This document shows, piece after piece, positions 1-6,777 of a DNA stretch of 14,992 nucleotides. This DNA is from CAZYWA01 sp964650975 [NCBI: uncultured bacterium] (GTDB lineage: Bacteria > JADJOY01): positions 1 to 14,992 of the forward strand of contig CAZYWA010000158.1 in the NCBI GenBank assembly GCA_964650975.1, written 5' to 3'. The position numbers were made by a program, and so were the translations under genes. Below the pieces are notes generated by a model that saw only the letters and a program-made list of their open reading frames with translations, was not told the DNA's origin and searched no databases. The first letter of the stretch is position 1; the number at the start of each line of letters is the position of its first letter.

Positions 1-1059
1 CTTCGCGTAGTGGCCGGTCTGGCCGCCGAGCGACGCGATCGACACGAAATCCACCGCCGGTTTGGTGAACATCATGCCGCCCACGCGATCGAGATTCCCG
101 GTCACGATGTTGGTGACCGTGAGCAGCCAGCCGACCAGCCCGCCGAACTCCTGCGTGCACGCACCCACCCGGCCGTACGCGATGGCGGACCGCGCCGCGG
201 TGAAGTCGAGAGCGAGCTGGCGGATGTGCGCGGCGGCGACGCCCGTGAAGGCCGCCACGCGTTCCGGTGGGAACCGCTTCGCCAGCTCACGGATCGACGC
301 GAGCCCGTCGGTGAAGTCGGCGAGGCGCCCGAGCCGCACCCGATCCTCGGCGAAGATCACGTTCAGCATCCCCAGCAAGAGCGCCGCATCGGTGCCGGGA
401 CGGATGAAGAGGTGGCAGTCGGCCAGCTCCGCGGTCTCGGTACGGCGCGGATCGACCACCACCAGCCGGCCGCCGCGCGCCTTGAGCTGCTTCAGCCGGT
501 TCGCCACGTCGGGGGCCGTCATGATGCTGCCGTTCGACACCACCGGATTGCCGCCGATGCACAGGAAGAAATCGGTGCGATCCAGGTCCGGCACGGTGAA
601 CAGCATCTGGTGGCCGAACATCAGCAACGAGGAGAGCATGTGCGGGAGCTGGTCGGCGGACGTGGCCGAGTAGCGGCTGCGTGTCTTGAGCGCCTGGATG
701 AAGGGCAACCCGAAGAGGATCGAGCCGTAATTGTGGACCGTGGGATTGCCGAGGTACATCCCCACGGCATTGTGGCCGTGCTCTTTCTGGATCTCGCGGA
801 TGCGCCGCGCGACCTCGTCGAACGCCTCGTCCCAGCCGATGCGCTGCCAGCCGGTGGCGGTGCGCCGCACCGGCCACTTGAGTCGGTCAGGATCCTCGTG
901 AACGTCCTGGAGGCCGACCGCCTTGGGACAGATGTGGCCGCGGGAGAAGGCGTCGTCCTTGTCGCCGCGCAGCGAGACGATGCGATCGCCGTCGACCTCG
1001 ATGGCGATGCCGCACATCGCCTCGCACAGGTTGCAGGCGCGAAAATGGGTGCGTGTCAT
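1..1059 (-). CDS. Molybdopterin-dependent oxidoreductase (DMSO reductase superfamily), N-terminal part
   Basis: The 353 codons seen start at the ATG at 1059 and run off the left edge, so the C-terminal half is missing. The N-terminus holds a [4Fe-4S] site, Cys9-x2-Cys12-x3-Cys16-x27-Cys44 followed by PK. Molybdopterin-domain signatures follow: GGNP at 169-172 and VDPRRTETA at 202-210. These are typical of the FdhF/BisC/NarB-like superfamily, whose members use a bis-MGD molybdenum or tungsten centre for two-electron redox chemistry. Around 129-140 (RYSATSADQLPH), where the metal ligand is expected, there is no Cys and no in-frame TGA for selenocysteine, so Ser or Asp may be the ligand. There is no Tat signal, which suggests a cytoplasmic enzyme. 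A GGGGGAGGGG Shine-Dalgarno lies about 7 nt before the ATG. The upstream methyltransferase gene ends 53 nt away. The substrate cannot be told from this half. Confidence 0.93.
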   Translation of the reverse strand, partial: MTRTHFRACNLCEAMCGIAIEVDGDRIVSLRGDKDDAFSRGHICPKAVGLQDVHEDPDRLKWPVRRTATGWQRIGWDEAFDEVARRIREIQKEHGHNAVGMYLGNPTVHNYGSILFGLPFIQALKTRSRYSATSADQLPHMLSSLLMFGHQMLFTVPDLDRTDFFLCIGGNPVVSNGSIMTAPDVANRLKQLKARGGRLVVVDPRRTETAELADCHLFIRPGTDAALLLGMLNVIFAEDRVRLGRLADFTDGLASIRELAKRFPPERVAAFTGVAAAHIRQLALDFTAARSAIAYGRVGACTQEFGGLVGWLLTVTNIVTGNLDRVGGMMFTKPAVDFVSIASLGGQTGHYAK

Positions 1060-1081
1060 GGAAAGCCCCTCCCCCGCATCC

Positions 1082-1087
1082 AAGCTA
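1082..1087 (-). promoter_or_regulatory. Candidate -10 box for the molybdopterin oxidoreductase gene
   Basis: On the minus strand the 53-nt gap reads GCTAGCTTGG, with TAGCTT as a possible -10 hexamer about 22 nt before the ATG. The same GCTANNNT pattern precedes three other genes in the window. I see no good -35. The oxidoreductase could also be read through from the operon upstream. Confidence 0.35.
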
Positions 1088-1112
1088 GCCGAGGGCTGGT
1101 TTTCAGGCCACT

Positions 1113-2006
1113 TCACCCCTCACCACGCGACGATCCTCGACACGGCATTCCCATCGAGCGGCGCACGGCGCGGAACTCCTCGGTCCACTGCCCGTCGCGA
1201 TCGCGAACCACGAGAGCCGCGGTGGCAGACGCTGGCGTCGCGCTCCGTTCGCGCGTGAGGGCAAACAACCAGAAGAGCGCCTCGCGACCTTCGCGCGGGA
1301 CGACCGGCCGGGACGACGCGATCGAGAGTCCCGCCCGATCCGCCGCGACCGCCACGCGATCGGGGTCCGAGTGGCAGACGACGGCCCACCCACCTGGCGC
1401 GACCGCCCGGCGAGCCGCCGCGAAGTAGTCCTCGATCCCGCCGCGCAGCTCGAAGCACGCCGGACCGCGCTGCACGCGTGCCGAGACCACGCCGTTTCCG
1501 AGCGGGATGTAAGGCGGCGTGCCGGTCACCAGATCGAAAGCACCCTCTTCCGGACCCAGCTCGAGCTCACGCAAATCCCCGTGACGCACGGCGCAGCGAT
1601 CGCCGGCGCCGTTCCACTCGATCGAGCGGCGCGCGAGCCCGGCGCTCACCTCTTGGGCCTCGATGCCCACCACCCGCGCCCGCTCGAAGCGCCACGCCGT
1701 CATGAGCAGCACCGAACCCGAGCCGCAGCCGAGATCGAGCGCGGTCCTGACGTCCCGGCCGCCCACGCTCTGGCACGCGAACCACGCGGTCGCGAGGTCG
1801 TCGAGGCTGAAGCGGTGGCCATGGAGCTTCTGGAAGATCCGCCATTCGCCGCACAGGTAGCAGAGATCCTCGTCGGACGCGGGCCAGCCGTCCGCCCGCG
1901 ATCCCGGGCCGGCGGGCCTCGGGCCGGGCGCGATCCACCCGGCTGGACGCCGGGGCGCGCGCACGATGCCGCGCGGTTCGTGCGCCACGGCCAGCGCCGA
2001 GGTCAT
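1113..2006 (-). CDS. Class-I SAM-dependent methyltransferase, TrmN6/HemK-like
   Basis: This 297-residue protein has a Rossmann methyltransferase core. Motif I is DLGCGSG at 91-97, the acidic residue after strand 2 is Glu116, and Asp144 sits at the next cofactor position. The post-motif-IV tetrapeptide is TPPY at 163-166. N6-adenine and glutamine-N5 methyltransferases of the TrmN6/HemK group normally have NPPY there, so Thr is unusual. Before the core lies a segment with CYLC (49-52) and a GHRFSLDDLATAW stretch, which matches the position of the substrate-recognition region in TrmN6-like proteins. The first 40 residues are rich in Pro, Arg and Gly and look disordered. The ATG was chosen because it overlaps the PLP gene's TGA as ATGA, which implies translational coupling. 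The substrate is unknown; RNA, protein or a small molecule are all possible. Confidence 0.85.
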   Translation of the reverse strand: MTSALAVAHEPRGIVRAPRRPAGWIAPGPRPAGPGSRADGWPASDEDLCYLCGEWRIFQKLHGHRFSLDDLATAWFACQSVGGRDVRTALDLGCGSGSVLLMTAWRFERARVVGIEAQEVSAGLARRSIEWNGAGDRCAVRHGDLRELELGPEEGAFDLVTGTPPYIPLGNGVVSARVQRGPACFELRGGIEDYFAAARRAVAPGGWAVVCHSDPDRVAVAADRAGLSIASSRPVVPREGREALFWLFALTRERSATPASATAALVVRDRDGQWTEEFRAVRRSMGMPCRGSSRGEG

Positions 2007-3214
2007 GCCGAGACTCGAACGCGCCGCGTCAGCGCCGCGGCGAGCGTCCGGTAGTGCGCTGGTTCGTTGTAGAGCTGCGCCGAGATTCGCACCAATCGCT
2101 TCGGGAAGACCGGCCACTTCTGCACCAGTCCGTCGATCCCGTCCTCCGCGCGCAACGCCGCTTGAAGCGGATCCCAGCCCCACGGGTGGGTCGAGGGTGC
2201 GCCGCTCGCGTCCGGCAGCGGCACCGAAGCCATGCTGCCGATCAGCTCTTCGTCACACGGAGCGGCGACGCCGAGCGCTTCGCACAGGATCGCGCGGCCA
2301 GCGAGCGCGAGCGCGCGGTTCCGCGACAGGATCGCGGGCCAGCCGCCTTCGACGGCCGACGCGAGCACACGGATGGCGGCGGGCACGCACAGAAACGCGG
2401 TGGGGTCGTCGGTGCCGAGCCAGTCGAGCTCCAGGCGGAACCGCGAGCGATCGGTGCGGGTCGAGTTCGAGCCGTGGCTCACCACCGGAGGCTCGAAGCC
2501 TTTCTGCCGCGACCTCTCGACCCACAGGAACGCGGCACCCTTCGGCGCGCACAGCCACTTGTGGCAGTTTCCCGCGTAATACGCGGCTCCCAGGCGCTCG
2601 ACGTCGAGCGGCACCATGCCGGGAGCGTGGGCGCCGTCGACGAACACCTCGACTCCGCGCGCGGTGAGCTCGCGGACCAGCCGCTCGATCGGCAGCACCA
2701 GCGCCGTGGGGCTGGTCACGTGATCGACCAGCGCCAGCCGGGTCCGCGCCGTCACGCCCGCGAGCACGCTCTCCACCACGTTCTCGGCGGTGGTCCCGGG
2801 AAACGGGATCTGCGCGACCGTGACCGTGGCGCCGCCGCGTCCCGCGATCTCGACGGCCGCGTTCCGGACCGCGTTGTACGTGTGGCTCGTGATCAGGATC
2901 TCGTCGCCACCGCGCCAGTCGATCGAGCGCAGCACGGCGGTCACCGCCGTGGTGGTGTTGTGCAAGAACGCGAGATCGTCCGGATCGGCGCCGAGGAACG
3001 CGCCGAGCTCGCGGCGCGCGCCGTCGAGCAGCGGCTCGAGCTCGAGCGCCATGAAGCCGACGGGGTCGCGCTCGAGCCGCGCGCGCAGCCTGGTTTGCTC
3101 GGCGAGAACCGCAGCCGGACAAGCGCCGAACGAGCCGTGGTTGAGGAAGATCCGCTGCGGATCGAGGTTCCAGAGCCGCGCCAGCTCCGCGGACGCCGGC
3201 GTGACGCCGCTCAT
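2003..3214 (-). CDS. Class-V PLP-dependent enzyme, isopenicillin N epimerase-like
   Basis: This 403-residue fold-type-I PLP enzyme resembles the isopenicillin N epimerase/cysteine desulfurase-like branch of class-V aminotransferases. Visible signatures are NHGSFGACP at 25-33, the HNTTTA phosphate-binding region at 85-90, VDGAHAPG at 192-199 with the ring-nitrogen Asp193, and GNCHKWLCAPKG at 215-226 with the Schiff-base Lys219. Length is normal for the family. Relatives carry out epimerisation, C-S lyase or desulfurase chemistry on amino-acid substrates. Genes labelled CefD-like are seldom real antibiotic genes, and no NRPS or other beta-lactam gene is nearby, so a beta-lactam role is unlikely. 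The start has AAGGAG about 8 nt upstream and overlaps the SDR gene's stop as ATGA. It is the middle gene of the SDR-PLP-methyltransferase operon. Confidence 0.92.
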   Translation of the reverse strand: MSGVTPASAELARLWNLDPQRIFLNHGSFGACPAAVLAEQTRLRARLERDPVGFMALELEPLLDGARRELGAFLGADPDDLAFLHNTTTAVTAVLRSIDWRGGDEILITSHTYNAVRNAAVEIAGRGGATVTVAQIPFPGTTAENVVESVLAGVTARTRLALVDHVTSPTALVLPIERLVRELTARGVEVFVDGAHAPGMVPLDVERLGAAYYAGNCHKWLCAPKGAAFLWVERSRQKGFEPPVVSHGSNSTRTDRSRFRLELDWLGTDDPTAFLCVPAAIRVLASAVEGGWPAILSRNRALALAGRAILCEALGVAAPCDEELIGSMASVPLPDASGAPSTHPWGWDPLQAALRAEDGIDGLVQKWPVFPKRLVRISAQLYNEPAHYRTLAAALTRRVRVSA

Positions 3215-4044
3215 GCGCTGTGCTCCTTCGTCGCGACTCCACCCGCCACCGACTTCGCCGCCGCGTTCACCACGATCGAGCGCGGCACCACCTTGATCGC
3301 GAGGGTGATCAAGCGGTTCACGAGTCCCGGCACGTACACTTCTCGACCTTGCTCGTAGGCCGCGAGCCCGCGGCGCACGGTCTCCTCGGCGCTCAGGAGC
3401 GAGAGGCGGGTCCGCAAGCCTTGCTTGGTGAGATCGGTGACAGGCATGCCCGCGGCCTGCTGGAAACCGGTCTGCACGGGTCCGGGACAGAACGCCATCA
3501 CGCGCACGCCGTGTCCGCGCACTTCCGCGGCGAGCGCCGCCGACAGGCTCAGCACGAACGCCTTGGTGGCGCCGTAGCTGGCGAAGAAGGGCGTCGGCTG
3601 AAAGCCCGCGATCGACGAGAGCTGGATCACGCCGCCCCTCCGGCGCGCGACCATGCCAGGCAGGAAGTGATGCGTCAGGGCGAGCAGCGACTCGCAGTTG
3701 AGACGCACCATCGAGAGCTCCCGCTCGACGGGACTCTCGATGAAACGCATTCGCGAGCCGAAACCCGCGTTGTTGACCAGGTGATCGATCGGAATGCCCA
3801 GCGCGTCGACCGCGTCACAGAGCCGCGCCGCGCCGTCCGGGGTGCTCAGATCCATCGGCACCACGCGCGTTTCGACGCCGTGCCGCGCCGCCAGCTCCGC
3901 CGCCAGGGACTCGAGTCGCGCGGTCGTGCGCGCGCTCAGGACGAGGTTCGCCCGCTTCGCCGCCAGCTGCCGCGCGAGCTCTTCACCGAGCCCACTCGAG
4001 GCACCCGTGACCAGCACCCACGAATCCGCCCACCGCCCGCTCAT
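3211..4044 (-). CDS. Short-chain dehydrogenase/reductase (SDR)
   Basis: This 277-residue classical SDR has the complete motif set: TGASSGLG at 13-20 for NAD(P) binding, NNAG at 91-94, Asn116, Ser144 and the catalytic Tyr157-x3-Lys161. The Arg39 region after the second strand (SARTTAR) suggests a preference for NADP(H), which is inference. PGPVQTGF at 187-194 is the usual post-active-site loop. The C-terminal 40 residues carry a hydrophobic stretch (LITLAIKVV) seen in DltE/YqjQ-type SDRs that act on lipids or ketones at the membrane. It is the first gene of the three-gene operon, and its TGA overlaps the ATG of the PLP gene. The start at 4044 lacks an obvious Shine-Dalgarno but lies just downstream of a candidate promoter. 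Confidence 0.94.
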   Translation of the reverse strand: MSGRWADSWVLVTGASSGLGEELARQLAAKRANLVLSARTTARLESLAAELAARHGVETRVVPMDLSTPDGAARLCDAVDALGIPIDHLVNNAGFGSRMRFIESPVERELSMVRLNCESLLALTHHFLPGMVARRRGGVIQLSSIAGFQPTPFFASYGATKAFVLSLSAALAAEVRGHGVRVMAFCPGPVQTGFQQAAGMPVTDLTKQGLRTRLSLLSAEETVRRGLAAYEQGREVYVPGLVNRLITLAIKVVPRSIVVNAAAKSVAGGVATKEHSA

Positions 4045-4055
4045 CGTGCGCGGTT

Positions 4056-4084
4056 CAACTACTTGAGCGGCGCGGCCGGGGCAA
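4056..4084 (-). promoter_or_regulatory. Candidate sigma-70 promoter of the SDR-PLP-methyltransferase operon
   Basis: Read on the minus strand, TTGCCC (4079-4084) and TAGTTG (4056-4061) are separated by exactly 17 nt. The -10 ends 11 nt before the SDR ATG, so any transcript would have a leader of only a few nucleotides, which fits the missing Shine-Dalgarno. The -10 overlaps a small dyad, TCAA-GTAG-TTGA. The match to consensus is moderate. Confidence 0.35.
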
Positions 4085-4117
4085 ACGATCGAAGGTCAGG
4101 AGGGACGGCGATCGAGC

Positions 4118-4369
4118 TCAGCGCACTCTGCGGACACGCACAGTCGGCATGTCGCCGAGGCTGGCGATCCCGGGCGTTCGTGCGCCGTCGAACACCGAGC
4201 TCGACGTGCGGGGCCGCGGCATGCCGGAGCGAAGCCGGGGAGCCGAGCAGGTCTGGCCTGCTTCGAGCTGCTCCACGCAATCCTCGCAAATCCCGGAGGT
4301 CGGCCGGGTATCGAGCAGTGGCTCTTTCTCACCGAGACTGGCGCCGCACCATGCACATTCGACGATCAT
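4118..4369 (-). CDS. Small zinc-ribbon protein with Arg/Pro-rich tail
   Basis: This 83-residue protein begins MIVECAWCG. It has two CxxC knuckles, Cys5/Cys8 and Cys28/Cys31, separated by 19 residues with SGIC before the second pair. That pattern is common in short, uncharacterised zinc-binding proteins (CAWC...GIC..C..L) of proteobacteria. The tail after residue 42 is basic and low in complexity, ends VRVRRVR, and may be disordered or bind nucleic acid. The ATG at 4369 was chosen because it sits directly before the first knuckle; GGAAAGG lies about 14 nt upstream, which is far. An in-frame ATG at 4408 is possible but would add non-family residues. It precedes the SDR gene on the same strand with a 73-nt gap. 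Function unknown. Confidence 0.65.
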   Translation of the reverse strand: MIVECAWCGASLGEKEPLLDTRPTSGICEDCVEQLEAGQTCSAPRLRSGMPRPRTSSSVFDGARTPGIASLGDMPTVRVRRVR

Positions 4370-4448
4370 CACGCACCGCTTGGCCTTTCCAGCCGCCGCC
4401 CATTGCATCCTCGTCGGCGGGCCAAGCTCACTAACAGCAAGAACCGCG

Positions 4449-4460
4449 CCCGAGCTCGGG
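4449..4460. promoter_or_regulatory. 12-bp perfect palindrome upstream of the zinc-ribbon gene
   Basis: CCCGAGCTCGGG is a perfect palindrome about 80 nt upstream of the zinc-ribbon start, in the 251-nt gap between two minus-strand transcription units. It could be an operator half-site pair. In DNA this GC-rich a short palindrome may also be chance. Confidence 0.25.
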
Positions 4461-4503
4461 TATTTGCGACTCCGCTGCACGTCGCGGTTCGATTGGGTTT
4501 TTC

Positions 4504-4532
4504 CGATATCCGTGGGAACCCCCATGTGTCAA
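4504..4532 (-). promoter_or_regulatory. Weak candidate promoter upstream of the zinc-ribbon gene
   Basis: A perfect -35 hexamer TTGACA lies on the minus strand at 4527-4532. Seventeen nt further on is ATATCG (4504-4509), or TATCGG with an 18-nt spacer. The -10 match is poor. Position fits a start about 130 nt ahead of the zinc-ribbon gene. Confidence 0.3.
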
Positions 4533-4555
4533 AAGGCACAGTCGTGACAAGGCAT

Positions 4556-4579
4556 GTCGACCCGTTGGGACGGGTTGAC
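4556..4579 (-). terminator. Stem-loop downstream of the amidase gene, possible terminator
   Basis: A 10-bp stem pairs 4556-4565 (GTCGACCCGT) with 4570-4579 (ACGGGTTGAC), with one wobble and the loop TGGG. It lies about 41 nt after the amidase stop, at the end of the three-gene hydrolase operon. No U-run follows directly, so if it ends transcription it may do so inefficiently or with Rho. Confidence 0.35.
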
Positions 4580-4620
4580 CCACGCCCGATGCATTTTTCG
4601 CGGGCGAACCGGGCCGAACG

Positions 4621-6066
4621 TCAGCGAGCCAGACCAGGCATCACCCAGCCGCCGAAGGCTTGCTCGAGCACCTGGGCGACCGCGATGGTCACATGGTCGT
4701 TGCCGTGGACGGCCGCGACCTGAACCCCCAGCGGAATGCCTCGCGCGTCCAGTCCCAGCGGCACCTGCGTGACCGGCAGCTCCATCACGTTGAGAACCGC
4801 GGTGTAGGCCCAGCAAACCGGCGGAAGCAGCGGGAAAGCATGGCGTGGCGCCACGCTCGCGTAGGGCGGGTAGAGCAGCACTCCGTTCGGCCCGATCAGA
4901 TCGACCAGGTCCGAGCGCAGCGCACGGCCGACCGCCGCGAGCTTGCGGGTGTGGCCGGGCGTCCACTTGGGAACCTTCTCGAGCAGCGCCAGCACGATCG
5001 CGGGAAGCGTGTGGTCCGAGCGGCCGAGCGCCCATCGGGCCAGCTCGCGGAGGGCGCGAATTCGCGTGCCGTTGCCGAGCAGCGTCGAGAAATCGTCGCC
5101 GCCCGCCGACGAGAGCATCGCCGACCAGATGTCGAGCGACTGCCTGAGACGCGGCACTTCCTCCCATTCGACGCGCGCGCCGCGCTCCTCGAGCGCTCGC
5201 GCCACGCGCCGCTGCGCCTGCTTGAGATCGTTGCTCACGGGGATGAGCCCGTTGTCCTCGATGCTCACCACGCGCAACCCATCGATGCTCACCCGCGCGG
5301 GATCGCCGAGCGGCCAGTCGATGCAGCCGGTGTCCTCACCGTCAGGTCCCGCGAGCACGCGCAAGAGCGGCATCAGATCCTCGGCGCGTCGCGCGAGAGG
5401 CCCGGTGGTGCAGTAACGCTTCGCCTCGTTGGAGGCGAGCGGGTACTGGCCGGTGTTGGGCACCAGGCCGCCCGTCGGCTTGTGGCCGAAAACGCCGTTG
5501 AAGAAAGCCGGCATGCGGATCGATCCGCCGATGTCGGAGCCGAGCCCGAACGGCGCGCCGCCCGCACCGACGATGGCGCCTTCGCCACCCGAGCTTCCGC
5601 CCACGGTTCGCCGCACGTCGTACGGATTGTTGCTGCGACCGTAAACCTTGTTGCTCGACTCCATCCACATGCAGAGCTCGGAGATGTTGGTGACACCGAG
5701 CGGAATGGCGCCGGCCGCGCGCAGTCGCGCGACCGCGGTCGCATCCCTGGGTGCGAGATAGCCGCGCCGCGCCACGAGCCCCGAGGTCTGCGGCATGCCG
5801 GTGAGCGCGAAGCACTCCTTGATCGAGCACGGCACGCCGTGAAAGGGCGGCAAGGAGCTCGGATTGGCGCCGCGGAGAAGGTCGTCGGCACGGCGCGCCT
5901 CGTCGCGCGCCGCATCGAAGCGTTCCGCGACCATCGCGTTGAGACGCGGATTCACCCGCTCGATGTGCGCGATGTGGGCCTCCACCACCTCCGCCGAGGA
6001 AAGGTCCCGGGTGCGGATCCTCGCCGCGAGTGCCGAAGCCGAGAGCGTGACCAGTCGCTCCATCAT
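4621..6066 (-). CDS. Amidase-signature hydrolase, FAAH-like
   Basis: This 481-residue amidase-signature enzyme has an intact Ser-cisSer-Lys triad: Lys83 (PCSIKECF), Ser158 (GGSSGGEGA) and the nucleophile Ser182 (SDIGGSIRMPA). The spacings of 75 and 24 residues are the same as in mammalian FAAH (Lys142, Ser217, Ser241). GGEGA and GGSIRMPAFFNGVFGHKPTG also resemble FAAH/FAAH2 more than GatA or simple amidases. Family members hydrolyse carboxylic amides, including fatty acid amides. No signal peptide is seen, so it is probably cytoplasmic or membrane-associated. Of the two tandem ATG codons the first is chosen: it overlaps the transglutaminase-like gene's TGA as ATGA and has GGAG 5 nt upstream. 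It is the last gene of the lipoprotein-transglutaminase-amidase operon. Lack of GatB/GatC neighbours argues against Glu-tRNA amidotransferase. Confidence 0.95.
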   Translation of the reverse strand: MMERLVTLSASALAARIRTRDLSSAEVVEAHIAHIERVNPRLNAMVAERFDAARDEARRADDLLRGANPSSLPPFHGVPCSIKECFALTGMPQTSGLVARRGYLAPRDATAVARLRAAGAIPLGVTNISELCMWMESSNKVYGRSNNPYDVRRTVGGSSGGEGAIVGAGGAPFGLGSDIGGSIRMPAFFNGVFGHKPTGGLVPNTGQYPLASNEAKRYCTTGPLARRAEDLMPLLRVLAGPDGEDTGCIDWPLGDPARVSIDGLRVVSIEDNGLIPVSNDLKQAQRRVARALEERGARVEWEEVPRLRQSLDIWSAMLSSAGGDDFSTLLGNGTRIRALRELARWALGRSDHTLPAIVLALLEKVPKWTPGHTRKLAAVGRALRSDLVDLIGPNGVLLYPPYASVAPRHAFPLLPPVCWAYTAVLNVMELPVTQVPLGLDARGIPLGVQVAAVHGNDHVTIAVAQVLEQAFGGWVMPGLAR

Positions 6067-6770
6067 CTGTTCTCCGCGCCGGCTTCCGCCTCGAAATCGC
6101 CCGACGAGAGCTGCCCGGTCACGCCCACGCCGGCACCGACTTCGCCTTCCCCGAACATCCACGGATAAGCATCGCGCCACGCGGCGAGCATCTCGGCCAG
6201 CGGGAAGTCGGCGTACTCCCCTCGGCGGCGCACGTACTCCATGTGCTTCTGGCCGTCGCGGTCGAACGGGTGAAAGAGCGCGTCGTGCTGGCCGTCGAAG
6301 TCGAGCGGCTTCACCCGGAACTTCTCGCACAGCGACAGATTGAACGTGGGTGTCGCCTTGACCCAGCGTGCGCCGAGCCACAGCTCGACGTAGCCGTGGA
6401 ACACGAAGAGATCGGTGCCCATCCGTTCGCGCAGCTTCTGCGTCGAGAGATGGTTCCGCACGTCGGCGAAGCCCAGCCGCGCCGGGACGCCGACGGCGCG
6501 CGCACAGGCCGCGAGCGCGATCGCCTTCGGCACGCAGAACCCTTCCAGACGAGCGAGCACGGCACTGGCGCGAAACGCCTCGGCGCTGAGGTCCGATGCA
6601 TACGGCTGGTACTTGATGCCGTCGCGCACCGCGTGGAAGAGCCGCACCGCCTTGGCTCGCGGATCGGTCGCGTCACAGACGGCATCCGCGGCGAACGAGC
6701 GCACCGACGGCTCGTCGCTGTCGAGGAACCAGGTCGATTCCAGGTAAGGGGCCAGATCCGGCTCGGTCAT
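6063..6770 (-). CDS. Transglutaminase-like (papain-fold) protein
   Basis: This 235-residue cytoplasmic protein has the bacterial transglutaminase-like core. The putative nucleophile is Cys79 in EGFCVPKA and the His is His125 in FHGYVELWL. The third position, normally Asp in the sequence WxxVDPT, reads WVKATPTFN (136-144), so the usual Asp is Thr140. Family proteins act as proteases, peptidases or transferases, and some are non-catalytic. No signal peptide or membrane segment is visible. GAGG lies about 5 nt upstream of the ATG. It starts 7 nt after the lipoprotein gene's stop, and its own stop overlaps the amidase start. This tight packing suggests it works with the amidase, but its substrate is unknown. 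The C-terminal 30 residues are Gly/Glu/Ala-rich and probably disordered. Confidence 0.88.
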   Translation of the reverse strand: MTEPDLAPYLESTWFLDSDEPSVRSFAADAVCDATDPRAKAVRLFHAVRDGIKYQPYASDLSAEAFRASAVLARLEGFCVPKAIALAACARAVGVPARLGFADVRNHLSTQKLRERMGTDLFVFHGYVELWLGARWVKATPTFNLSLCEKFRVKPLDFDGQHDALFHPFDRDGQKHMEYVRRRGEYADFPLAEMLAAWRDAYPWMFGEGEVGAGVGVTGQLSSGDFEAEAGAENR

Positions 6771-6777
6771 CGGGGCC

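Noticed and set aside
2007-2183. Longer start for the methyltransferase gene
   Set aside because: The extension would lie inside the PLP gene and is Arg/Gly/Ala-rich. The ATGA overlap at 2003-2006 is a better start.
2003-3214. Beta-lactam biosynthesis locus, from the isopenicillin N epimerase likeness
   Set aside because: No ACV synthetase, IPNS or other cephalosporin gene is present. This annotation is common for generic class-V PLP enzymes.
4149-4547. Plus-strand open frame of 132 codons over the zinc-ribbon gene
   Set aside because: Composition is Ser/Arg/Pro-rich without motifs, while the minus strand shows paired CxxC knuckles.
4660-6168. Long plus-strand open frame opposite the amidase
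   Set aside because: Its product is Arg/His/Ala-rich with no domain, and the opposite strand encodes an intact amidase. Long antisense frames are expected in DNA of this GC content. The same applies to open frames at 10-1428, 6829-8706, 9039-10028 and 13275-14519.
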